A stretch of DNA of 64,000 nucleotides from positions 4,402,001 through 4,466,000 of the forward strand of contig CP085629.1 in the NCBI GenBank assembly GCA_024704175.1, in the 5' to 3' direction. The notes below the pieces were generated by a model, which saw only the letters and a list, made by a program, of their open reading frames with translations, was not told where the DNA came from and did not search any database. The DNA is from Paenibacillus sp. P25 (lineage in GTDB: Bacteria; Bacillota; Bacilli; Paenibacillales; NBRC-103111). The position numbers and the translations under genes were made by a program. Shown one piece after another: positions 1 through 9,871 of this stretch; position 1 is the first letter of the stretch, and each line of letters starts with the position of its first letter.

Positions 1-101
1 TTTGCGGGAGCCCCCCAGCTCTTGCGCCAATCCGTCCGGCTCTGCAGTCACCGGTGCCGCCCATTCAAGCCATTCGCCTTTCCGCCGCCAGTCGGCCCGC
101 T

Positions 102-266
102 TCATTCCGGATCCCCTTGCCCACTTGCCGGAAGCGTCCGCTTTTTCCTTGCTTTGCTTGCCTGCCAGACGGTGTATATCACAATCAGAACCCATGCGGC
201 AAAAAAGACGCCCATCACCGCAATCAGCTCCAGCGTCGTTCCGAAAAAGCTGTATCTTTTTAACAT
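102..266 (-). CDS. Small single-pass membrane protein (hypothetical)
   Basis: Encodes about 54 residues. After a short polar start (MLKRYSFFG...) there is one strongly hydrophobic stretch (LIAVMGVFFAAWVLIVIY), then a Lys/Arg-rich, presumably cytoplasmic, tail. The ATG at 266 was chosen because a GGAGG motif lies just upstream (about 273-277), whereas the longer open frame to 329 has no such signal. No family was recognised; the gene could be a membrane-anchored small protein of unknown role. It is divergent from the phosphodiester glycosidase gene to its right. Confidence 0.5.
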   Translation of the reverse strand: MLKRYSFFGTTLELIAVMGVFFAAWVLIVIYTVWQASKARKKRTLPASGQGDPE

Positions 267-482
267 TTCCGTTCCTCCAAACGAACTTGTCCTTCCCGCT
301 ATTGTAGCAAAAAAGCCCCGGCCGCTCAAAAACGGTTACAATCCCAAACCCGCCTGGATCTGCCTGAAGGGGCAAGTCTATCATTACCAACCTTCCTATG
401 ATAAAATAGGAATGGTGCATTGCTAGTTTCTAAGAATAACGCCCTTCGCAATACTTATTTAAAGCATGGGAGAGGACTTATT

Positions 483-2168
483 TTGAAAATTGCCTTACGA
501 ACGCTCCGCGAGTGGAGCTGGCTCAAGAAAACCTTGTTCCTGATCGCCTCCTTCACCTTTTTGACCTCAAGCTTCCTGTTCTTGACCGCACCCGGCGGGC
601 AGATTCGCGAGTGGATGGCGGAAACGGTCATTACAACGCAGCACCGCAGCTGGGCCTGGATTTTCGTCGGTGCGGAGCAGAGGGATCTGCTGGTGAAAAA
701 AATGCAGGACGCCATCGAGCAGGCGGCCGCCGAGAAGCAGAATATGAGCCTGATCAATTTCAAGGCCAGTAAGCGCAAATCCAGATCCGTCGACGAACTG
801 ATCAAAGTGGAGGACATCTCCGGGCAGTTCTGGAAGGGAAAGAAAATGTACGTTTACGACCCGACCACGATCCGGGTCATGACGCCTTCCCATTCCGGTG
901 AGGGGGAGAAAATTTCCTCCATGGTCACCCGAACGGGAGCGGTGGCCGGTGTCAACGGCGGCGGGTTCGACGATCCCGAAGGGCTCGGCAACGGCTTCGC
1001 GGCCATCGGAGCGATCATGTCCGGCGGCGATGTCATCTATACCGACCAAGACGGCAAGCATCGCCCAGCATATCGTCGGGTTCACCAAAACCGGGACGCT
1101 CGTTATCGGCAAATATAATATTTTCGAACTTCGCGATATGGGCGTCTCCGAAGCCGTTTCCTTCTACCCCCGGCTGATCGCCAACGGTAAGCCGCTGATT
1201 ACGAGCGGCGACGGCGGATGGGGACGCGGCCCGCGTACGGCGGTAGGACAGAAAGCGGACGGAACCGTCATCTTTATCGTCATTGACGGGCGGCAGGCGC
1301 ACAGCGTCGGCGCCACCCTGAAGGAAGTGCAGGACTTGTTCCTGGAGGAAGGCGTCATTAATGCGGGCAATCTGGACGGGGGGCCTCCTCGGAGCTCGTG
1401 GTGGAGGGTAATGTCGTTACCAAGCCTTCCAGCCGTTACGGCGAACGCCGCCTGCCTTCCGCTTTCCTGGTCTATGACAAGCCGGAGCTGGCGAAAGCAA
1501 ACCGGGTATGGGACGGCATTGACAAGATCGATGCCGGCGGTTCCTACGATCACCCGGACTTCCTGAAGGAGCAGGCGGAGCTGAAGGCGAAGCAGTCGAA
1601 AAATCCGTCGCCGCCGGCCTCGACCAAGACCGAGACGGATAAGCCGAAGACGACCGATACCAAGACGGATACGAAAACAACGGAAAGCAAAACGGACACC
1701 AGGACCGACACGAAAACCGAAACGAAGACAGACACGAAGACCGATACCAAAACGGATACGAAGACCGAACATAAAACAGACACCGGAAAAACCGGGGCCG
1801 GAGAAACCGGCGGCGGCACAACGGGGCAGAAGACTACCGGTACGACGACGAAAGAAACCCCGGCAGGCACAACGAACGGCACGGGCACCGGAAGCAAAAC
1901 CGGCAGCGGCGGGGAGACTTCCCCGTCCGGGTCGGGCACGGCAACCGGAACGGGGACGACGTCCCAGGGCAGCGCCGCCGGCGGAACCACCCCGCCGGCG
2001 AATGCGCCGAACCAAGCGCCCTCCGGGTCGACCGGCACAGGTACCGGTACCCCGGCGTCGTCGACGTCCAAACCGGCTGAAACCCAGGTACAATCCTCCA
2101 CGCCGAGTCAGACGCCGTCCACAACAACCGAACCTTCCGCTCCGTCCGGTACGGTGAAGACACCCTAG
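483..2168 (+). CDS. Membrane-anchored phosphodiester glycosidase (NAGPA-domain) protein with Thr-rich tail
   Basis: Reconstructed protein of about 560 residues, predicted to face the cell exterior through one N-terminal membrane anchor (WLKKTLFLIASFTFLTSSF). The central part matches the phosphodiester glycosidase / exopolysaccharide-biosynthesis (NAGPA, formerly DUF2233) family: VAGVNGGGF and, near 1372-1400, NLDGG followed by SSELVVEG. The last ~190 residues are low-complexity, first repeats of TDTK/TETK and then Gly/Ser/Thr-rich sequence ending near 2160, like a wall-spanning linker. Two compensating indels (about 1055 and in the G run at 1379-1384) split it into three frames. The TTG at 483 was preferred because AGAGG lies 7 nt upstream. 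Family assignment is solid; substrate is unknown. Confidence 0.75.
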
Positions 2169-2193
2169 AATCCTACATACTTAACGCAAGAGA

Positions 2194-2234
2194 AAAAGCG
2201 CTGGTCTTTGTAGGGACAAGGACCGGCGCTTTTA
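2194..2234 (+). terminator. Rho-independent terminator of the glycosidase gene
   Basis: Inverted repeat AAAAGCGCTGGTC / GACCGGCGCTTTT with a short loop and T-run, just downstream of the stop codon at 2168. Confidence 0.75.
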
Positions 2235-2281
2235 CTAAGCTGCGAACCATACTTATACTTTTTTCATTCACGAATGCCAAA

Positions 2282-2328
2282 AAGGACCGTAAGGAAGCCT
2301 TTCCGCTTACCTTACGGTCCTTCTTTTT
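2282..2328. terminator. Bidirectional terminator 3' of hemL
   Basis: Perfect 13-bp stem (AAGGACCGTAAGG at 2282-2294, CCTTACGGTCCTT at 2310-2322) with T-rich sequence on both strands. On the minus strand it closes the hemEHYL operon; on the plus strand it backs up the preceding terminator. Confidence 0.8.
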
Positions 2329-2334
2329 CCGCGT

Positions 2335-3636
2335 TTATAACGATTTCAGCGCCTCGTAATGCGCTGCGATCGTCGCTTCAATATCCTCGTCCGTATGCGC
2401 CGACGACACGAACATCCCTTCGTATTGCGAAGGCGCAATGCTGACGCCATGGTCCAGCAGAGCGGCAAAATAACGGTTGAACTTGGTCAAATCCGAGGTT
2501 TTGGCCGTCTCATAGTTGACTACGCGCTCGCTTGTAAAGAACGGGCAAATCATCGATCCTACACGGTTGATCGTGCTTTCCACGCCCAGCTCGCGGGCAT
2601 TGGCCGTAAAGCCCTCTTCCAGCCGCGCCGCTTTCCGCTCGAGCTCCTCATAAAATCCCGGCGCACCGAGCAGCTTCAGCGTGGTGTAACCGGCCGCCAT
2701 CGCCAGCGGGTTACCGGACAGCGTTCCCGCCTGATAGATCGGTCCGGCCGGCGCCACCTGCTCCATAATTTCGCGCTTCCCGCCGTATGCGCCTACCGGG
2801 AGCCCGCCGCCGATGACTTTGCCCAGACAGGTTAAGTCCGGCGTAATCCCGTACAACCCTTGGGCGCTGTTCAGTCCCACGCGGAAGCCGGTCATCACCT
2901 CGTCGAAGATGAGCAGGTCGCCGTACGACTGGGTGATGAACCTAAGCCCTTCCAGGAAGCCTGGTTGCGGCGGAACAACCCCCATATTGCCGGCAACCGG
3001 CTCTACGATGACGGCGGCGATCTCTTCGCCGAACTTCTCGAAAGCGACCTTCACAGACTCGATATCGTTGTAAGGTACGGTGATTGTGCCAACCGCAACG
3101 CTTTCCGGCACGCCGGGGCTGTCGGGAAGTCCCAAGGTCGCGACCCCGGAGCCGGCCTTAATCAACAGTGAATCCGCATGGCCGTGGTAACAGCCTTCGA
3201 ATTTTAATATTTTGCTCCGTCCTGTATAACCCCGGGCGAGACGCAGAGCGCTCATCGTCGCTTCCGTTCCCGAGTTGACCATCCGCACCAGCTCGATCGA
3301 AGGCATCCGCTCCGACACGAGTCTGGCCATCTCGGTCTCCAGCAGTGTCGGCGCGCCGAAGCTCGTTCCAAGCTCCGCCGTACGCTTCACGGCTTCGACA
3401 ACCTCCGGATGGGCGTGCCCGAAAATAAGAGGCCCCCATGAACCGACATAATCAATAAATTCGTTGCCGTCGATATCATACACCCGGGAGCCGGCTCCTT
3501 TTTCTATAAACAAGGGAGTAAGCCCTACCGATTTGAAGGCGCGCACCGGACTGTTGACTCCGCCGGGAATTACCTGCTTCGCTTCTGCAAAAGCCTGCGC
3601 GGACCGCTGATCCGAACGTTTGCGAAGATTGCCCAT
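2335..3636 (-). CDS. hemL: Glutamate-1-semialdehyde 2,1-aminomutase
   Basis: Intact, 433 residues, full length for the family. It converts glutamate-1-semialdehyde to 5-aminolevulinate, the second step of the C5 pathway, using pyridoxal/pyridoxamine phosphate. Family signatures are visible: VNSGTEATMSALRLARG, the cofactor-region YHGHADSLL, LIFDEVMTGFR and the Schiff-base lysine in CLGKVIGGGLPVGAYGG. Start ATG 3636 follows AGGAG with 7-nt spacing. It lies 36 nt after hemY and is the last gene before the terminator at 2282-2328. In Bacillus subtilis hemL follows hemB; here it closes the hemE-H-Y group. Confidence 0.97.
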   Translation of the reverse strand: MGNLRKRSDQRSAQAFAEAKQVIPGGVNSPVRAFKSVGLTPLFIEKGAGSRVYDIDGNEFIDYVGSWGPLIFGHAHPEVVEAVKRTAELGTSFGAPTLLETEMARLVSERMPSIELVRMVNSGTEATMSALRLARGYTGRSKILKFEGCYHGHADSLLIKAGSGVATLGLPDSPGVPESVAVGTITVPYNDIESVKVAFEKFGEEIAAVIVEPVAGNMGVVPPQPGFLEGLRFITQSYGDLLIFDEVMTGFRVGLNSAQGLYGITPDLTCLGKVIGGGLPVGAYGGKREIMEQVAPAGPIYQAGTLSGNPLAMAAGYTTLKLLGAPGFYEELERKAARLEEGFTANARELGVESTINRVGSMICPFFTSERVVNYETAKTSDLTKFNRYFAALLDHGVSIAPSQYEGMFVSSAHTDEDIEATIAAHYEALKSL

Positions 3637-3672
3637 GTTCCCACTCCTTTACCTGGATATCCAATATGAATG

Positions 3673-5105
3673 CTATCCGTGCATTAAGTATTTGGTCGCC
3701 GCCTGAGCGGCGTCCTTGCCCTGGCGAATTACGTCGGGGAGTCCCACTCCGTGGAAAGCGGCTCCCGTCACCTGTACGCCCGGCATCCGGTCCTGAAGCG
3801 CCTTCCGGACCCGGCCGACCATCTCCAAATGACCTACCGGATATTGCGGCATCGAATGCTTCAGGCTGGTCATCTCCGTAAACAAGGGCTCCGCGGCAAT
3901 GCCCATCAGGTCCTTTAGATCTTTGCGGACGCCTCGGATGACTTCTTCCTCCGTCATGCTTAACCAGCGTTCGTCTCCCCAGCGTCCGACATAGCAGCGG
4001 ATTAGCGCTTTGCCGGTCGGCGCGGTATGCGACCATTTCTGGGAAGTCCACGTGCTGGCGGTAATGAACCGGCCTTCACGGCGCGGAACCAGGAAGCCCG
4101 AGCCTTCCAGCTCGCGGGGCAAATCCTTCTCATCATACGCAAGAATGACGTTCGCGACGGAAACATACTCGACCCGTTCCAGCTCCCGGGTCTCCGGGAC
4201 GCTCTCCTCCAGCATCGATTTCATCGCAAAGGCAGGTAGCGCCGCGATCACCGCATCCGCTTCCTCGGTCACGCCGTCTTCCCGGATCACCTTGTACGTG
4301 CCGCCGCTTCTCTCGATCTTCGAAACACCGCATTCCTTTATGAAGTGCACGTCGTCCAAGGCATCGAGCAGGCCGTGCACGATCGTTTCAAGCCCTTCCT
4401 TGAACGTAAGGAAGGTCGTGTTGCGCGCCGCTTCCGGAAGCGTACGGCTCTCCTCGCCGCCGGCCTTGCGGTTCTTAATCATGCCGAGAATCAGACTGCG
4501 GTGCTTCTGCTCGATGGAATGAAACTGCGGGAACGTTGCTTTCAGGCTCAGGTTGTAGGTGTTCCCGGCATAAATACCTGCGAGCAGCGGCTCGGCGATT
4601 TGCTCAAGCACTTCCCGTCCCAGACGCCGCGTCAGAAAATGCCCGAGCGATTCGTCCGCCGGATCGGTCCGCTTCGGAATCACCAAATCCAGAGCTGCTC
4701 TGGCTTTCCCCGCCGCCGACAAGAGCCCGGTGCGCATGAACGGAGTGACCTCCGTAGGAATGCCAAGTACGAGGCCCGGAGGCATCCGGTGCAGTCTGCC
4801 TTTATTCAAGATGTAAGTCTTCTTGGCGTTCGGGTTCGTGCCGACCAGCTGATCCTCGAGCCCCAGCTCGCGGGCAAGCTCGATCATCGGCGACTTGCGG
4901 GCGAGGAACGAATCCGGCCCTTTCTCAATAATGAACCCTTCCCGCTTTAGCGTCTGTATTTTCCCCCGAACCGGTCTCCCTTCTCCAGCACCGTAATGCG
5001 GGCGGAAGCTCCCTGCTGAAGCAGCGCTTGCTTTAAATAATAGGCGGCGCTCAGACCGGTAAGCCCTCCGCCGATAATAACGACATGCTTGGATAGGTCC
5101 CCCAT
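3673..5105 (-). CDS. hemY: Protoporphyrinogen/coproporphyrinogen oxidase HemY (CgoX)
   Basis: FAD-dependent, oxygen-using oxidase of about 477 residues. In Firmicutes it oxidises coproporphyrinogen III to coproporphyrin III. The N-terminal dinucleotide-binding motif VVIIGGGLTGLSAAYYL becomes visible when the start is placed at ATG 5105. An indel in the run at about 4959-4967 (GGGGG/AAAA on the coding strand) then shifts the frame just before GGKIQTLKREG. The rest is continuous and includes the C-terminal FAD-contact segment (VTGAAFHGVGLPDVIRQG). The start lies 5 nt after the hemH stop, so it is part of hemE-hemH-hemY-hemL. The indel is probably a sequencing error. Confidence 0.92.
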
Positions 5106-5110
5106 GCTCC

Positions 5111-6052
5111 TCAATCCCTCTCCGTCTGCGCATACACGACGTCGCTGAGCACTTCCATGTAGAGCGGGTCGGTATTCAGCGAGGGCGTACGCTCCAGATG
5201 CAGCCCCAGCTCTCTTGCCGTTTGCTGCGCTTCAATATCGAGATCGTACAGGATTTCCAGGTGATCCGAGACGAAGCCGATCGGACATACCAATACGTTC
5301 TCCGCCTGCTTCTCCTGCTTGATCGTCTGCAGAATATCAAGAATATCAGGTCCGAGCCAAGGCACCCCTGTCTGCCCTGCGCTTTGCCAGCCCATCTGCC
5401 AATTGGTCAGGCCGGCTCGCTCGGCAATCGCCTTAGCCGTTTCCAGCAGCTGCTCCGGGTAGGGGTCTCTCATCTCGAGGATCTTCTCAGGCAGACTGTG
5501 CGCCGTAAATATAACGCGCACTTGATCTTTGCCCACGCCTTCGAATTTGGCCAAGCTTTCCTCCACGCGTTCCGTCAGTGCTTCGATCAGCTTCGGATGA
5601 AGCTGGTAGCTCCGGACGAAGGTCATCTGAAGCCCGAGCTCCTTCGCCTTCTCCTCAGCCCGTTTGATATAGCCCCCTACGCTCATGACCGAGTAATGCG
5701 GTGCCAGCACGACGCCTACGGCCTCCTGGAGCCCGTCCCGGACCATCTGCTCCACCCCGTCCTCGATGAAAGGCGCGGCGTGCTTCAGCCCCTGGTAGCA
5801 AATAAAGGCGGTATCCGGGTATTTTTCGTTCAAACGCTCTTCCAGCGCCTGAACCTGTTTATTCGTATTCTCACGCAGGGGAAAGAAACCCCCGACTATC
5901 GCTTCGTAACGGTCCTTCAGATTCTGCAGCTGCTCCGGCGTCGGCGGATGGCCCCTACGGATATGGGTATAGTAAGCTTCGATCTGATCCAGGCTCTCCG
6001 GCGTGCCGTAAGACATGACGAGGACACCTATTCGACGTTGACGCTCCGACAT
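5111..6052 (-). CDS. hemH: Ferrochelatase (coproporphyrin ferrochelatase CpfC)
   Basis: Intact, 313 residues. It inserts Fe2+ into coproporphyrin III (protoporphyrin in the classical route); the Firmicute enzyme is soluble. Recognisable features are VLVMSYGTPES at the N-terminus, the metal-site region with HSLPEK (catalytic His within TAHSLP), and WQSAGQTGVPWLGPDI followed by VCPIGFVSDHLEILYDLD. No transmembrane tail. It starts 1 nt after the hemE stop, consistent with translational coupling in the hemEHYL operon. Confidence 0.97.
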   Translation of the reverse strand: MSERQRRIGVLVMSYGTPESLDQIEAYYTHIRRGHPPTPEQLQNLKDRYEAIVGGFFPLRENTNKQVQALEERLNEKYPDTAFICYQGLKHAAPFIEDGVEQMVRDGLQEAVGVVLAPHYSVMSVGGYIKRAEEKAKELGLQMTFVRSYQLHPKLIEALTERVEESLAKFEGVGKDQVRVIFTAHSLPEKILEMRDPYPEQLLETAKAIAERAGLTNWQMGWQSAGQTGVPWLGPDILDILQTIKQEKQAENVLVCPIGFVSDHLEILYDLDIEAQQTARELGLHLERTPSLNTDPLYMEVLSDVVYAQTERD

Positions 6053-6053
6053 A

Positions 6054-7126
6054 TTAAACCCCGCTTTCCTGCTTCAAGGTTCCCTGCGCCGCAAGTGCTT
6101 CGCGGGAATATTCATGAATAAAACCGGTAAGCTCCTTCAGCTTCTCGAGCGACGCTTCCGGGAACAGTCCGTGACCCAGGTTGAACACGTAGCCCGGCTT
6201 CCCGATTCCTTCGTCAATGATCGCCTTGGCCTGCTCCTTGATGACGTCCATCGGTGCTGTTAACACATAGGGATCGAGGTTCCCCTGCACGGCATAGCGG
6301 TCTCCCACCCTGCGGCGGCCTTCCGCGATCGGTACCCGCCAATCGAGCCCGATCACGTCGGCCTCGATTCCGTTCAAGAGCGGCAGACTCCCCGGAACTG
6401 ACGCCCGGGAAATAAATCTTCGGCTGGTCCAAATGCTTCAGCTCGGCAAAAATCCGCTCAATGGTCGGCAAAGACATACTTCCCAAAGTCCGCCGGGGAC
6501 AAAGAGCCCACCCAGCTGTCGAACAGCTGCACCGCCTTGGCCCCGGAGGCAATATGGGATTTCAAGTAGGCAATGACCATATCTCCAAGTTTATCCATCA
6601 GCTGGAACCAGACCGCAGGCTCCTCGTACATCAAGCTTTTCGTGCGGATGTAGCTTTTCGACGGCTTGCCTTCGATTAAATAGCTGGCGATCGTGAAAGG
6701 CGCCCCGGCAAAAGTAATGAGCGGCACTTCCAGCTGCGCCGCCAAAATTTCGATCGTACGCAAAATATGGGACAAATCCTTCTCGACGTCAATCGGCTTC
6801 AGTTTCCGCACATCCTCCGCCGAACGGATCGGATTGTGAATCACCGGCCCGATATTCTTGACGATATCGAAATCGATGCCTATCGACGCAACCGGATTCA
6901 TAATATCGGAATATAAAATAGCGGCGTCGACGCCCAGCTTTCTCACCGGCATCAGCGTGACCTCGGCGACCAGCTCCGGCTGACGGCAGATCTCAAGAAG
7001 ACTGTACTTCTCCTTGATCTTGCGGTATTCCGGGTCGTAGCGTCCCGCCTGGCGCATATACCAAACCGGGAGCTGGTCAACAGGCTGTTTCTTACAGGCC
7101 CTGATAAAACGGTCATTGTAGCTCAT
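6054..7126 (-). CDS. hemE: Uroporphyrinogen decarboxylase (two indels)
   Basis: Removes four carboxyl groups from uroporphyrinogen III to give coproporphyrinogen III. About 356 residues after reconstruction. Family signatures are the N-terminal PVWYMRQAGRYDPEYR, the central PLITFAGAPFTIASYLIEG, QLFDSWVGSLSP, and the C-terminal VFNLGHGLFPE. Two indels, near 6466 (KYVF/PTIERIF) and near 6385 (YFPGVSSG/LLNGIEAD), move the middle ~80 nt to another frame. ATG 7126 was chosen because AGAGGA lies 8 nt upstream; an upstream GTG at 7132 is too close to it. First gene of the hemEHYL operon. Confidence 0.92.
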
Positions 7127-7169
7127 CCACACATTCCTCTTTTCCGCTTACTTCCATAGTCTACTTACC

Positions 7170-7198
7170 ATTATGCCCTATTTGGTAGCCCGTAACAA
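7170..7198 (-). promoter_or_regulatory. Putative sigma-A promoter of hemEHYL
   Basis: On the minus strand TTGTTA (7193-7198) and CATAAT (7170-7175) are separated by 17 nt, 44 nt upstream of the hemE start. It fits a separate transcription unit downstream of the hemB terminator. Confidence 0.5.
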
Positions 7199-7247
7199 CT
7201 TATGTTCGCGTCAGTTTCCGACAAATGTTTGACAAGGAAATGACAAC

Positions 7248-7290
7248 AAAAAAGCCGCCCGGCTCCCTTCAAAAGAGGGAACCAGGCGGC
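7248..7290 (-). terminator. Terminator of the hemA-...-hemB operon
   Basis: GC-rich stem (GCCGCC...GGCTCCCT paired with AGGGA..CC.GGCGGC) followed on the minus strand by TTTTTTG, about 20 nt past the hemB stop. It separates the two heme operons. Confidence 0.85.
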
Positions 7291-7310
7291 TTGCGTCCGC
7301 GTCGATTCGC

Positions 7311-8306
7311 TTAGCCTTGCTTTAACCATTTGACAATATCTTTGGCAAAATACGTAATGATCATATCCGCACCTGCGCGCTTGAATCCGACCGTTGTTTC
7401 CAGGACGACCGCCTTCTCGTCGATCCAGCCCTGCAGAGCCGCCGCCTTGATCATCGAATACTCGGCGCTGACGTTATACGCCACGATCGGATGATCGTAA
7501 CGGTCGCGCAGCATCCGGATGACATCCATATAAGCCAAAGCCGGCTTCACCATCAGGAAATCGGCGCCCTCCGCAATGTCCGATTCCGCTTCACGCAGCG
7601 CTTCCCGGGCATTGGCCGGATCCATCTGATACGTCTTGCGGTCCCCGAACTGCGGAGTGGAATGAGCCGCTTCACGGAATGGCCCGTAATAGGAAGAAGC
7701 GTACTTGACGGAGTAAGACATCACCGGAACATGCTCGTATCCGGCCTCATCGAGACCTTGTCGGATCGCATAGACGAACCCGTCCATCATATTGGAAGGC
7801 GCGATAATGTCGGCTCCCGCTTCCGCTTGGGATATCGCCGTCTTCACGAGAAGCTCGAGCGACGGGTCGTTCAGCACCTCGGCGCGCTGCTTCTCCTCGT
7901 CGTAATGAACGACGCCGCAGTGCCCGTGATCCGTAAATTGGCAGAGACACGTATCGGCGATGACGAGAAGCTCCGGGCTCCACTGCTTGATCAGACGGGT
8001 AGCCTGCTGCACAATGCCGTTCGGGTCATAGGCCGAGCCGCCGTGCGCATCTTTATGCTCCGGAACGCCGAAGAGCAGGATGGCCGGAATGCCCAGCTCC
8101 GTCACCTCACGGATTTCCTGCTCGAGCAAATCCAGCGAGTAATGGTAAACCCCCGGCATGGAAGCAATTTCTTCTTTGATATTCGTGCCGTGCGTAACAA
8201 ACAAAGGATAGATCAAATCATGAACCGTAACCGCATTTTCCCGTACCAGGCTCCGAATGGCATTCGAGCCGCGGAGCCGGCGGTTGCGCACTAATGGGAA
8301 ACTCAT
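7311..8306 (-). CDS. hemB: Delta-aminolevulinic acid dehydratase (porphobilinogen synthase)
   Basis: Intact, 331 residues. Condenses two 5-aminolevulinates to porphobilinogen. The zinc site is visible as DTCLCQFTDHGHCG (three cysteines), and the two Schiff-base lysines lie in YSVKYASSYYGPFR and FLMVKPALAYMD. ATG 8306 has a strong GGAGG upstream. It follows cobA/hemD by 18 nt and is the last gene of the first heme operon. Confidence 0.97.
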   Translation of the reverse strand: MSFPLVRNRRLRGSNAIRSLVRENAVTVHDLIYPLFVTHGTNIKEEIASMPGVYHYSLDLLEQEIREVTELGIPAILLFGVPEHKDAHGGSAYDPNGIVQQATRLIKQWSPELLVIADTCLCQFTDHGHCGVVHYDEEKQRAEVLNDPSLELLVKTAISQAEAGADIIAPSNMMDGFVYAIRQGLDEAGYEHVPVMSYSVKYASSYYGPFREAAHSTPQFGDRKTYQMDPANAREALREAESDIAEGADFLMVKPALAYMDVIRMLRDRYDHPIVAYNVSAEYSMIKAAALQGWIDEKAVVLETTVGFKRAGADMIITYFAKDIVKWLKQG

Positions 8307-8324
8307 GGCGAATCCTCCTTCGAA

Positions 8325-9858
8325 CTACTTAGATTTGGCAAAAAGACTTTCCACCAACGAAGCCACCGTAGCCTCTTTGGCTAAATAATCCACCGTCAAA
8401 CCGGCTTCCGCCGCCGTTTGGGCGGTCACCGGCCCGATGCAGGCGATCCGGCGCGGCGGACAAGCTCCAGCGGGTCTTCCTCGCCCAGCTCGCGCAGGGC
8501 GCGGATCAGATTCGTAACCGTGGAGGAGCTGGTAAACGTAATGACGTTAAGCTTTCCTTCCTTGAGCAGACTGGATGACTTCCTCGCCGCCGTCCGTTTC
8601 CAGCACCGTTTCGTATATATCGATTTTGGTCACCTCTAGCCCCAGCTCGGTGAGACGGCTTGGCGACGATGCTTTCGCGATATCGGCTGTCGGCAGCAGA
8701 ACCTTCTGTCCCGCCCGGAGCTCCTGCTCCAACGTGCCAAGCAGCGCATCGGCCTGGAATTCGGCGGGCACGTGCTCTACAAGCGCCCCCGCCGCTCCAG
8801 CGCGGCCGCCGTTTTCGATCCGACCGCCGCGATACGGGCCTTAGACAAAGACCGGATGTCGATACGAAGCTCCAGAAGTCTCTGGAAGAAATACTCCACC
8901 CCGTTCACGCTGGTGAACAGCACCCAGTCGAACCGGTCCAGCTGTCCAAGCGCTTCGTCTCTTTGCTTCTGCGCTTCCGGCTGAGACGGCGGTCGCGTAC
9001 GGATGACAGGGAACTCCACGGCTTCGCCGCCGAGCTCATCGATCTCTCGTACCAGCTCGCTGGCCTGGCTCCGTGACCGGGTCACGAGAATGCGGTGCCC
9101 GAACAGAGGCTTCTGCTCGAACCAGGCCAGCTTCTCCCGCAGCTTCACCACCTCGCCTACAATCGTAACCGCAGGGGATTGGAAATTCGCCGCTTTTACC
9201 TTTTCCACAATATCGGAAAGGTCGCCGGTGAGCGTCTCCTGTTCCATCCATGTCCCCCAACGAATCAAGGCCACCGGTGTTTCCGCGGATTTGCCGCAGT
9301 TCATCAGCTGGGTACAGATATACTCCAGATTGGCGACGCCCATCAGGAAAATCAGCGTGCCCGAGGCTTGCGCGAGATTCTCCCAGTTGACGTTGGAATA
9401 AGTCTTATTCTTATATTCATGTCCCGTTACAATGGAGAAGGACGAAGTGAAATCCCGATGCGTGACCGGAATGCCGGCATAAGCCGGAACGGCGATGGCC
9501 GAAGTGATACCGGGTACAATCTCAAAGCGGATGTCATTCTCCGCGAGCAGCTCCGCTTCTTCCCCGACCCGTCCGAAGACGCTGGGGTCCCCGCCCTTCA
9601 GCCTGGTGACTGTTTTTCCCTGCAGGGCCAAATCGACCAGCGACTGATTAATCTCATCCTGCTTCATCATATGCTTGTCCGGCGACTTCCCGACAAATAT
9701 TTTGTCCGCCCCGGGCTTCATATGCTTTAAAAGGCGCGGGCTGGCCAGTCTGTCGTAAACAACGACGTCCGCCCTTTGAATCGCCTCAAGTCCTCTCAGC
9801 GTAATCAGCTTCGGATCCCCGGTCCGGCACCGACAAGATAAACGACACCCTTGTTCAC
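8325..9858 (-). CDS. cobA/hemD: Fused uroporphyrinogen-III C-methyltransferase / uroporphyrinogen-III synthase
   Basis: About 510 residues after reconstruction, with two enzymes in one chain. The N-terminal ~250 residues are SUMT (VYLVGAGPGDPKL, LKGGDPSVFGRVGEE, GIPVTHRD, GTLIFLMGV), which makes precorrin-2 for siroheme or cobalamin. The C-terminal ~250 residues are HemD (ILVTRSRSQASELV, FDWVLFTSVNGVEYFF, and near 8500 VITFTSSSTVTNL), which makes uroporphyrinogen III for heme. The GTG at 9858 has GGGGAG 8 nt upstream. At least four indels break it: about 9818 (GGGG), 8776, 8562 and 8450. The fusion is reported in other Paenibacillus-type genomes; here both halves are complete in sequence. Confidence 0.88.
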
Positions 9859-9871
9859 AACCGCTTCTCCC

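Noticed and set aside
1550..2101. Long minus-strand open frame rich in Val/Pro
   Set aside because: Antisense shadow of the Thr-rich repeat tail of the plus-strand glycosidase; no start signal or family features.
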